Source: GCA-2861595 sp035536185 (GTDB taxonomy: Bacteria > Actinomycetota > Acidimicrobiia > Acidimicrobiales > GCA-2861595). Taken from it: a stretch of 64,000 nt of DNA. Shown one piece after another: positions 57,441 to 64,000 of this stretch. How positions within the stretch are numbered: position 1 is the stretch's first letter; every line of letters starts with the position of its first letter. Position numbers and translations under genes: made by a program. The stretch is taken from the NCBI GenBank assembly GCA_035536185.1, contig DATLOM010000052.1:1-64000 (forward strand), given 5' to 3'. Under the pieces are notes generated by a model, which saw only the letters and a list, made by a program, of their open reading frames with translations, did no database searches and had not been told where the DNA came from.

Positions 57441-58800
57441 GGAACACCTCGTCGGGCAGGAGGGTCAGGTCGCCGGCACCGAGGGTGAGGCAGAGGTCGC
57501 CCGGACGGAGCACACGCTCCAGGTAGGGCGCGCAGTCCTGGCGGCGGGGGAGGTAGGCCACCCGCGCCGACGGGTGGGCCTGGAGCACGGCGTCGACCAC
57601 GGTCTTTCCGGAGACACCCGGACGGGGTGCTTCCCCGGCCGGATAGACGTCGGTGACCACGAGGACGTCGGCGGCCGAGAAGGAGGAGGCGAAGTCCGGG
57701 CCGATGGCCTCGGTGCGGGAGAAGCGGTGGGGCTGGAACACGCAGACCACGCGGCGCCAGCTCCCGTCCCGGGCCGCGGCCAGCGCTGCCTCCACCTCTG
57801 CCGGGAGGTGGGCGTAATCGTCGACGAAGGTCACGCCGTTCCTCTCGCCCCGGAACTGGAAACGCCGGGCCACTCCCCCGTACCCGGCGAGGGCGCGGGC
57901 GCCGGCCGCGAAGGACGCGCCCAGCAGGAGGCCGGTGACGAGGGCGGCGCAGGCGTTGCGGGCGTTGTGCAGGCCGGGCACGGGCAGGACGATCTCGCCC
58001 AGGTCGACACCCTCACGCTCGACGAGGAACCTGACCTGGTTCCGGGCCCGCACCACGTCGACCATGCGGTAGTCGGCCGACTCGGAGGTCCCGTACGTGA
58101 GGGCTCCGGTCGCCCCGGCCAGGGCCAGAGCGGCGGGGTCGTCGGCGCACACCACCTTGGCCCCGGGGGTGGCCTCGACGAAGCGGGCGAAGGAGGAGAC
58201 CAGCCCGTCGAACCCGCTGTAATGGTCGAGATGATCGGGCTCCACGCTCGTCACCACCGCCGCCTCCGGCGCCAGCTCGAGGAAGGTCCCGTCGCTCTCG
58301 TCGGCCTCCACGACCAGCCACTCCCCCTCGTCCCACACCGCGCCGGTGCCGATCTCGTTCAGCTCGCCGCCGATGACGAACGAGGGACGGAGCCCGGCGC
58401 CGGACATCACGAGGGCCAGCATGGAAGAGGTGGTGGTCTTGCCGTGGGTGCCGGCCACCGCCACGGTACGGCGGGTGGCGGCGATGGCGGCCAGCACCTC
58501 GGAGCGGCGGAGGACGGGTATCCCCCGGCCCCTGGCCGCCACCACCTCCGGGTTGGTGGCCGGCACCGCCGTCGAGAACGTGAGGAGGTCCACCTCCCCG
58601 ACGTTGCCAGCGGAGTGGCCCACGAAGATCCCTATGCCGAGAGCGCGCAGCCGGGTCAGCGGCGGCGAGTCCTTCAGATCGCTGCCCGTGACGGTGTGGC
58701 CCATGGCGGCCAGGACAGTGGCGATGGCGCTCATCCCGGCGCCGCCGATCCCCACGACATGGGCCCTCAGGGGCGCCGTGAGGTCAACCGGCACGGGCAT
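57430..58800 (-). CDS. murC: UDP-N-acetylmuramate--L-alanine ligase
   Basis: MurC adds L-alanine to UDP-MurNAc with ATP. The 456-residue Mur ligase has the N-terminal UDP-binding domain (RAHVVGIGGAGMSAIATVLAAMGHTVTGSDL), the ATP P-loop AVAGTHGKTTTSSML, the carbamate-lysine region and VEADESDGTFLEL, HLDHYSGFDGLV. The C-terminal FVDDYAHLPAEVEAALAAAR and VVCVFQPHRFSRTEA follow; all are intact. ATG 58800 lies in a 17-base overlap with murG. It is downstream of murG in the dcw run. Confidence 0.95.
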   Translation of the reverse strand: MPVPVDLTAPLRAHVVGIGGAGMSAIATVLAAMGHTVTGSDLKDSPPLTRLRALGIGIFVGHSAGNVGEVDLLTFSTAVPATNPEVVAARGRGIPVLRRSEVLAAIAATRRTVAVAGTHGKTTTSSMLALVMSGAGLRPSFVIGGELNEIGTGAVWDEGEWLVVEADESDGTFLELAPEAAVVTSVEPDHLDHYSGFDGLVSSFARFVEATPGAKVVCADDPAALALAGATGALTYGTSESADYRMVDVVRARNQVRFLVEREGVDLGEIVLPVPGLHNARNACAALVTGLLLGASFAAGARALAGYGGVARRFQFRGERNGVTFVDDYAHLPAEVEAALAAARDGSWRRVVCVFQPHRFSRTEAIGPDFASSFSAADVLVVTDVYPAGEAPRPGVSGKTVVDAVLQAHPSARVAYLPRRQDCAPYLERVLRPGDLCLTLGAGDLTLLPDEVFRGA

Positions 58801-59914
58801 GGTGTTCCAGGAGCGCGGCGACCTGGTCGGCGGCGTCGGGTCGGGCCAGGCCCCTGGCGGCGGCCCCCATGGCCTCCCGGCGGCCGGCGTCGTCGAGCAG
58901 CGGGCCGACCTCGGCCACCAGGCGCTCCGGCGTCAGCTCGGCGTCGGGAACGATCACGGCGGCGCCGGCGGCGACCAGGGCCGACGCGTTGGCCGTCTGG
59001 TGGTCATGGGGCGCGATGGGGAGAGGGACGAAGACAGCGGGGAGACCGACGGCGGCGAGCTCGGCGACCGAGGTCCCGCCCGCTCGGCACACGGCCACGT
59101 CGGCCGCGGCCATCAGCAGGGGCATGCGCTCCTCGTACTCGACGACGCGGTGGAGGAGGCCACCTTCCTCCCGGGCCGCAGCCGGGGGCTCGAAGTTGGC
59201 CCAGTCCCGGCTGCCGACCACGTGGTACACGGTGAGGTCGGCCCGGCCGGCCCAGGCCTCGGCCATCCCCTTGGCCGCCTCGTTGATGCGCCGGGCCCCG
59301 AGGGACCCACCGAACACGGCCACGACCATGCGGTCGACCGGCACCCCCAGCACCGCCTTGGCCGCGGCCCTACCCGCCGGTGAGCGGTCCACGGCGAGCA
59401 CCTCGGGCCGCACGGGGTTGCCGGTGGTGACGGCGCGGGGAAGCGGGGTGCCGGCGAAGGATGTGGCGCTGGCCCGGGCGAAGCGGCCGGCCAGGCGGTT
59501 GGCCAGGCCGGGTACGGCGTTCTGCTCGTGCACCACCATCGGGACCCTGAGAACCGCCGCGGCGACGGCACAGGGGACACTGGCGTACCCGCCGACCACG
59601 AGTATCACCCGGGGCCGGCGGCGGGCCACGAGGACGACGGCCCGCACGACCGCCCGGACGATGCCGGCCGCCGCCGCGACGTTGGCCGGGGTGAGGCGCC
59701 GGGCGATGCCCCGGCCCGGCAGCAACGTGACCTCGAAGCCGGCCGCCGGCACCAGCCTCGCCTCGATGCCCCGGGCCGACCCCACGAAGTGGATCGTGCC
59801 GGGCGCGTGACCCTTCGCGGCCAGGGCCTGGGCGACGGCGAGTGCCGGCAGCACGTGGCCGGCGGTACCACCTCCGGCGATGACGGCCCAGGTGGCCCGG
59901 GTCGGTACCGGCAT
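58784..59914 (-). CDS. murG: lipid II synthase MurG
   Basis: MurG transfers GlcNAc from UDP-GlcNAc to lipid I on the inner membrane face, forming lipid II. The 376-residue GT-B enzyme shows AVIAGGGTAGHVLPALAVAQAL, IHFVGSARGIEARLVPAAG, VVGGYASVPCAVAAAVLRVPMVVHEQNAVPGLANRLAGRFA and MVVAVFGGSLGARRINEAA. The donor site AAADVAVCRAGGTSVAELAAVGLPAVFVPLPIAPHDHQTANA is also present. ATG 59914 shares one base with the ftsW stop. The open frame continues upstream across ftsW, but conservation starts at MPVPTRATW. Confidence 0.95.
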   Translation of the reverse strand: MPVPTRATWAVIAGGGTAGHVLPALAVAQALAAKGHAPGTIHFVGSARGIEARLVPAAGFEVTLLPGRGIARRLTPANVAAAAGIVRAVVRAVVLVARRRPRVILVVGGYASVPCAVAAAVLRVPMVVHEQNAVPGLANRLAGRFARASATSFAGTPLPRAVTTGNPVRPEVLAVDRSPAGRAAAKAVLGVPVDRMVVAVFGGSLGARRINEAAKGMAEAWAGRADLTVYHVVGSRDWANFEPPAAAREEGGLLHRVVEYEERMPLLMAAADVAVCRAGGTSVAELAAVGLPAVFVPLPIAPHDHQTANASALVAAGAAVIVPDAELTPERLVAEVGPLLDDAGRREAMGAAARGLARPDAADQVAALLEHHARAG

Positions 59915-61092
59915 CAGCGGGAGGTGGAGGCCGGCCGCCGTTCCCGCCCCTGGGCCGGCGCCACCCCTTCCCTCCGTTCCTGCGAGGCGACGTTGAGAAG
60001 CATCCCCACCGAGGCCAGGAGGATGACCAGCGAGGAGCCACCGAAGGAGACGAAGGGCAGGGGCACCCCGGTGACCGGGAGCACTCCGATGACGGCGCCG
60101 ATGTTGATCACGGCCTGCCCGATGACCCACGCCGTGATCCCGGCCGCCAGCAACGTGCCGAAGCGATCCGGCGCCCGCAGCGCGGTGCGCACCCCGAGCA
60201 TGGCGAAGGCGACGAACAGGGCGAGGACGAACAGGGTGCCGATCAGACCGAGCTCCTCGCCGATGATGGCGAAGATGAAGTCGGTGTGGGCGTTGGGCAG
60301 GAACCCCCACTTGGCCCGGCTGGCGCCGACCCCCACCCCGCTCCACTTCCCGCTGCCGAGGCCGATCAGCGACTGCACCACCTGATAGCCGGTGTTGCCG
60401 GCGTCGGCCCACGGGTTCAGGAACGAGACCATGCGGGCTCGCCGGTACGGCTCGGCCATCCCCACCACCATGGCCACCGCCGCGGCGCCGGCGACCAGCG
60501 CGGCCATCGACCGCAGAGCCGTTCCCGAGACGTAGAGCAGCGCCAGCACGATGCAACCGATGACGAGGGTGGTGCCCATGTCGGGCTGGCGCATGACGAG
60601 AAGGCCCACGAGCCCGAACACCCCGAGCACCACCCGCACGGTGACGCGGTCGATCGAGCCGCGGCCGGCGCGGGCCAGGTAGTCGGCCACGAAGACGAGG
60701 ACACCCAACTTGGCCAGCTCCGAGGGCTGGATCCTCCAGCCCGAGGTGCCGAGCCAGCGGGTGGACCCGCCGGCGGTGATGCCCACACCGGGAACGAGGA
60801 CGAGACCGAGCAGGACCATCGACAAGCCCAGCATGGGCAGGGCCAGGCGGCGCCAGCGGTGGTAGTCCACCCGAGCCGTGAAGAAGAGGGCGGTCACGCC
60901 GACCACCAGCCACAGCACCTGGCGCCCGAAGAAGAGCCACGACGTGCCGTACTCCCGCAGGGCGAGCACCGACGAGGCGCTGAGCACCATCACCAGGCCG
61001 ATGAGGCACAGCACCCCGACGACCGCGGCGAGCACGGCCGCGGGGGGCGGGCCCTTGTGACGCTCGACGGGCGTCTCCGTGGTCCTCGCCAT
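59914..61092 (-). CDS. ftsW: SEDS-family peptidoglycan polymerase FtsW
   Basis: A 392-residue multi-spanning SEDS glycosyltransferase/lipid II polymerase of the divisome. Ten hydrophobic segments are visible. Hallmarks include PGVGITAGGSTRWLGTSGWRIQPSELAKLGVLVFVADYLA, LVMRQPDMGTTLVIGCIVLALLYVSG and GLGSGKWSGVGVGASRAKWGFLPNAHTDFIFAIIGEELGLIG. PLPFVSFGGSSLVILLASVGMLLNVA follows, with the conserved Asp region for activity. ATG 61092 overlaps the murD stop by one base. It is probably partnered by a PBP outside the window. Confidence 0.95.
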   Translation of the reverse strand: MARTTETPVERHKGPPPAAVLAAVVGVLCLIGLVMVLSASSVLALREYGTSWLFFGRQVLWLVVGVTALFFTARVDYHRWRRLALPMLGLSMVLLGLVLVPGVGITAGGSTRWLGTSGWRIQPSELAKLGVLVFVADYLARAGRGSIDRVTVRVVLGVFGLVGLLVMRQPDMGTTLVIGCIVLALLYVSGTALRSMAALVAGAAAVAMVVGMAEPYRRARMVSFLNPWADAGNTGYQVVQSLIGLGSGKWSGVGVGASRAKWGFLPNAHTDFIFAIIGEELGLIGTLFVLALFVAFAMLGVRTALRAPDRFGTLLAAGITAWVIGQAVINIGAVIGVLPVTGVPLPFVSFGGSSLVILLASVGMLLNVASQERREGVAPAQGRERRPASTSR

Positions 61093-62399
61093 CAGCGTGC
61101 GAGCAACCTTTGGACCTCGTCACTGAAGTCGGCACCGCGCTCGCCGTAGTTGGCGTACCAGTCCTGCGACGCGCAGGCCGGCGAGAGCAGCACGGCGTCC
61201 CCAGGGCGGGCCGCCTTCGCGGCCGACGCCACCGCACCGCGCATGGAGGAGGCCGTGGTCACGGGCACCACGCCGGCGAACGCGGCCTCCACCTCCTCGG
61301 CCGCCTCGCCGATGGCGACCACCGAACGCAGGTGGCGGGCGCCCTGGCGGAGGATGCCGAGGTCGAGGCCCTTGTTCCGGCCGCCGGCGATGAGCACGGC
61401 CGAGTCGAACCCCTCCAGGGCGGCCAGGACCGCCGCCGGGGTGGTCGCCTTCGAATCGTCGTACCAACGCACGCCCCCAGCCTCGCCCACCAGAGCCACG
61501 CGATGGGGGAGCCCCTCGAATCCGGCCAGCACGGCGGCGCAGGCCTCGAGCTCGGCGCCGGCCGCCGTGGCCGTGGCCGTGGCCGCCAGGGCGTTGAGGA
61601 CGTCGTGGGGCAGGGCGCGCCGCAGCTGGCCGACAGGCAGGATCGTGCCCTCGGGCCCCCGCAGCTCACCGCTCTCGACCCGGAAGTCGCAGGACGAGGT
61701 GGTGCCGAAGGTGACGAGGCGGCCCGGTGCGGTGACGGCGACCTCCATGACGGCCTCGTCGCCGCCATTGGCCACGGCCACGTCGCCACCCTGCTGGCGG
61801 GCCCAGATGCGGGCCTTGGCGGCCTGGTAGTGGGCCATGTCCGGGTGCCAGTCCAGGTGGTCCTCGGCCAGGTTCAACCAGGTGCCGACGGTGGGGCGGA
61901 AGTCCTCGGTCCAGTGGAGCTGGAACGACGACACCTCGGCCACCACCACCTCGACCTCGTCCCTCACCGCGTCGATGAGGGGCAGGCCGATGTTGCCGGC
62001 GGCCACCGCCGTCCTACCGGAGCGGACCAGCATCGCCGCCACCATCGTGGTCACAGTCGTCTTGCCGTTGGTGCCGGTGACGGCGACGATCCGGCGGTTC
62101 CCGGCCAGGCGCCACGCCAGCTCCACCTCGCTCACCACGCGGACACCGGCAGCGGCGGCGCGGGCGAGCGCCGGGTGCCGCGGCGGTACCCCGGGGCTCG
62201 GCACGACCAGATCGGCCCCGACCACATCGCCCTCGGTCCCGAGAACCAAACCAGACGCCGCCGCTTCCCTGGCTGCCCCCTCCGCCGGCCCGTCCTCTAC
62301 CGCGACCACCTCCCACCCCTCAGAGAGCAGGTGCCGGGCCACCGAGCGTCCCGTCACGCCCATGCCCACGATCACCGCCCGGCTCCTCATGGATGACAC
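61092..62399 (-). CDS. murD: UDP-N-acetylmuramoyl-L-alanine--D-glutamate ligase
   Basis: MurD adds D-glutamate to the growing UDP-MurNAc peptide. The 435-residue ligase has an N-terminal Rossmann domain (RAVIVGMGVTGRSVARHLLSEGWEVVAVEDGP), the P-loop AVTGTNGKTTVTTMVAAML, VVAEVSSFQLHW, LAEDHLDWHPDMAHYQAAKARI and the C-terminal DSKATTPAAVLAALEGF with GGRNKGLDL. The GTG at 62399 follows the mraY stop directly; ATG 62390 is a possible alternative. Read along the minus strand it lies between mraY and ftsW. Confidence 0.94.
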   Translation of the reverse strand: MSSMRSRAVIVGMGVTGRSVARHLLSEGWEVVAVEDGPAEGAAREAAASGLVLGTEGDVVGADLVVPSPGVPPRHPALARAAAAGVRVVSEVELAWRLAGNRRIVAVTGTNGKTTVTTMVAAMLVRSGRTAVAAGNIGLPLIDAVRDEVEVVVAEVSSFQLHWTEDFRPTVGTWLNLAEDHLDWHPDMAHYQAAKARIWARQQGGDVAVANGGDEAVMEVAVTAPGRLVTFGTTSSCDFRVESGELRGPEGTILPVGQLRRALPHDVLNALAATATATAAGAELEACAAVLAGFEGLPHRVALVGEAGGVRWYDDSKATTPAAVLAALEGFDSAVLIAGGRNKGLDLGILRQGARHLRSVVAIGEAAEEVEAAFAGVVPVTTASSMRGAVASAAKAARPGDAVLLSPACASQDWYANYGERGADFSDEVQRLLAR

Positions 62400-63434
62400 C
62401 TAATCCAGGACGCCGAGGGAGATGAAGTCGGCGTAGAACAGCCCGATGGCCAGCGCCGTGCACAGGCCGGCCAGGATCCAGAAGCGGACGATCACCGTCG
62501 TCTCGGGCCAGCCGGCCATCTCGAAGTGGTGATGGATGGGGGCCATGCGGAACACCCGTTGATGGAAGATCCGGAAGCTGGCCACCTGGACGATCACCGA
62601 GAGGGTCTCGAGCACGTAGAGGCCGCCGATGACGGGAAGGAGCAGGTGCACGTTCATCATCAGGGCCAGCGCGGCAAGGCCGGCGCCGATGGCCAGCGAG
62701 CCGGTGTCCCCCATGAAGATCCGTGCCGGGGCGGCGTTCCACCACAGGAAGCCGGTGCAGGCTCCGGTCATGGAGATGGCGAGGATGGCCAGATCGAGGG
62801 CCTGGTCCACCTCGTAGACAGGGAGGTGGCGGAACTGCCAGAAGGCGATGATGGCGAAGGCGGAGAACGAGAAGGTGGCGGAGCCGGCAGCCAGGCCGTC
62901 GAGGCCGTCCGTGAGGTTCACCGCGTTGGACGTGCCGATGACGACCACCATCGCCCATATCACCCAGCCCGCGGTTCCCAGGTCGACCCCCGTGGAGTCG
63001 AAGCGGGTGAAGGACAGATTGGTCTTGGCGTCGGCCAGCTGGAGAGCCAGCACGGCGAAGCCTCCCGCCACTACCAGCTGCCCGACGATCTTGGCCCGCT
63101 TGTTGAGGCCGAGGCTGCGCTGGTGACGCACCTTGATCCAGTCGTCGAAGAGGCCGACGAGGCCGGCACCGGCCACCGCGAACGCGACAGCGAGGCCGCC
63201 CCACGTGAAGATGGTCTCCGCCCGGACGTGGCCGGCGAGGTAGCCGGCGAGGGCGCCGACGACGATCATGAGACCGCCCATGGTGGGTGTCCCCGCCTTG
63301 GTGATGTGGCCCTGGGGCCCGTCCTCACGGATGTGCTGGCCGATCCCGCGGGCCTGGAGCCAGCGAATGAAGACCGGCGTGGCGGCCAGAGACACCACCA
63401 GGGACACACCGCCAGCCAGCAGGAGGGCGATCAC
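62400..63434 (-). CDS. mraY: phospho-N-acetylmuramoyl-pentapeptide transferase
   Basis: MraY transfers phospho-MurNAc-pentapeptide to undecaprenyl phosphate, making lipid I. The 344-residue protein has ten hydrophobic helices and the catalytic motifs. Aspartate-rich sequences are seen in VGLFDDWIKVR, IGTSNAVNLTDGLDGLAAGSATFSF, WWNAAPARIFMGDTGSLAIGAGLAALALM and the histidine loop RVFRMAPIHHHFEMAGWPETTVIVRFWI. HIREDGPQGHITKAGTPTMGGLM is the conserved N-terminal cytoplasmic loop. GTG 63434 overlaps the murE stop by four bases. Confidence 0.96.
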   Translation of the reverse strand: MIALLLAGGVSLVVSLAATPVFIRWLQARGIGQHIREDGPQGHITKAGTPTMGGLMIVVGALAGYLAGHVRAETIFTWGGLAVAFAVAGAGLVGLFDDWIKVRHQRSLGLNKRAKIVGQLVVAGGFAVLALQLADAKTNLSFTRFDSTGVDLGTAGWVIWAMVVVIGTSNAVNLTDGLDGLAAGSATFSFSAFAIIAFWQFRHLPVYEVDQALDLAILAISMTGACTGFLWWNAAPARIFMGDTGSLAIGAGLAALALMMNVHLLLPVIGGLYVLETLSVIVQVASFRIFHQRVFRMAPIHHHFEMAGWPETTVIVRFWILAGLCTALAIGLFYADFISLGVLD

Positions 63435-64000
63435 GGGGCGGCCCAGTCGGCGGCGGCGTCACGTGCCACCTCCCGGTCGTCGAAGGGAAGGGTCTCGTCG
63501 CCGATGGTCTGGCCCGTCTCGTGGCCCTTGCCCGCCACCACGACGACGTCACCAGGCCTCGCACCGGCTACGGCTTCCTCTATCGCCGTCCGGCGGTCGG
63601 GCTGCACCAACAGGGCGGGCTCGAAGGCGGCGCCCACCCCGCTGCGCACGTCTTCGATGATGGCGATCGGGTCCTCGTGGCGGGGGTTGTCGGAGGTGAG
63701 CACCGCGGTGTCGGCCAGTCGGGCCGCCACCTCCCCCATCAGGGGCCGCTTGGCGCGGTCGCGCCCGCCACCGCAGCCGAACACGACGACGAGCCGCCCG
63801 CGGGGGCCCGTTGCCTCCGTCATGTGCCGCGCCGTGGTGAGCAACTGCTCGAGAGCGTCGGGGGTGTGGGCGTAGTCGACGACGATGGTGAACGGCTGGC
63901 CGGCGTCGACCCGCTCGAAGCGCCCGGGTACAGGCGCCGCCGAGGAGAGGCCGGCGGCCACCGACGGCGGGGGAACACCCAGCTCGCGGGCGATGGTCGC
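63431..64000 (-). CDS. murE: UDP-MurNAc-tripeptide synthetase, C-terminal part (5' end outside window)
   Basis: The visible 190 residues are the C-terminal half of a Mur ligase. They include FTIVVDYAHTPDALEQLLTTAR, LVVVFGCGGGRDRAKRPLMGEVAARLADTAVLTSDNPRHEDPIAIIEDV, and AGKGHETGQTIGDETLPFDDREVARDAA. DNPRHEDP with the following GKGHE element is the meso-diaminopimelate-binding pattern of MurE rather than MurF. The reading frame is open to base 64000, so the start lies outside. Its stop overlaps the mraY start, leaving no room for murF between them. Confidence 0.92.
   Translation of the reverse strand, partial: ATIARELGVPPPSVAAGLSSAAPVPGRFERVDAGQPFTIVVDYAHTPDALEQLLTTARHMTEATGPRGRLVVVFGCGGGRDRAKRPLMGEVAARLADTAVLTSDNPRHEDPIAIIEDVRSGVGAAFEPALLVQPDRRTAIEEAVAGARPGDVVVVAGKGHETGQTIGDETLPFDDREVARDAAADWAAP

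Noticed and set aside
58784..61237. An 817-codon open frame covering ftsW and murG
   Set aside because: Its N-terminal 440 residues are Arg/Pro-rich sequence out of frame with FtsW. Conserved MurG starts only at 59914, so no FtsW-MurG fusion is present.
63431..64000. Reading the first Mur ligase as murF
   Set aside because: DNPRHEDP and the following AGKGHE segment are MurE features; MurF lacks this DAP-binding motif.

Overview
The window reads as chromosomal DNA of a high-GC (roughly 70% by eye) actinobacterium. The evidence is SepH, SepF, DivIVA/Wag31 and FtsZ without an ftsA, a WhiB protein, the bacterial proteasome activator Bpa, F420-type (LLM) oxidoreductase signatures, a PimB-like mannosyltransferase, many GTG/TTG starts and dense 4-base start/stop overlaps. 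The class Acidimicrobiia fits best, but that placement is an inference. Most of the window is housekeeping sequence, and most genes lie on the minus strand.

Regions. 1-10 kb: an AlaC-type aminotransferase (cut by the window edge), a secreted LPXTG-like protein with a duplicated domain, a coupled cluster of LLM oxidoreductase, ROK glucokinase and a baeRF/Vms1-like protein, a membrane protein with a PimB-like glycosyltransferase, queG, and sepH with a very long Lys/Ala/Pro tail. 10-20 kb: a small Cys-rich protein, a NYN-domain protein, a zinc-ribbon protein, trpD coupled to a site-2 protease, whiB, a CaCA antiporter, a small membrane protein, an FGGY kinase, and a GAF-GGDEF-EAL protein that overlaps the kinase tail to tail. 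20-27 kb: a four-gene DNA-end-processing operon nurA-herA-sbcD-sbcC (Mre11/Rad50), followed by a divergent VapBC-type toxin-antitoxin pair. 27-36 kb: an ABM-family protein, a SAM methyltransferase, the RNase P RNA gene rnpB, a hypothetical protein, a general stress protein, a BNR propeller protein coupled to a MoaD/ThiS-like protein ending in Gly-Gly, a two-component system, PhoD and an unknown protein. 36-45 kb: dnaE interrupted in its PHP region by a 378-residue LAGLIDADG intein, a DUF4143-type ATPase with an odd upstream repeat, Bpa, an AP-superfamily phosphatase, and an Rrf2 regulator.

45-64 kb: a cell-division and envelope block. rluD-lspA-traR/dksA run on the minus strand opposite ileS. 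Then come a membrane-anchored protein with a duplicated domain, divIVA, yggT, sepF, yggS, pgeF, ftsZ, ftsQ, murB, murC, murG, ftsW, murD, mraY and the C-terminal part of murE. This is the classical dcw order read on the minus strand, almost every junction overlapping, but no murF lies between murE and mraY. Lipid II precursor synthesis (MurE, MurD, MraY, MurG, MurC, MurB), septal assembly (FtsW, FtsQ, FtsZ, SepF) and polar growth (DivIVA) are encoded as one run.

The items most worth a second look are the nurA-herA-mre11-rad50 operon, the dnaE intein, the BNR/MoaD pair, the DUF4143 ATPase with direct repeats around a palindrome and no convincing start codon, a 15-bp perfect hairpin without a U tract between convergent genes, and the missing murF. 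No CRISPR array, rRNA, tRNA, insertion sequence or prophage was recognised. No gene-free stretch exceeds about 300 bases except the one that holds rnpB.
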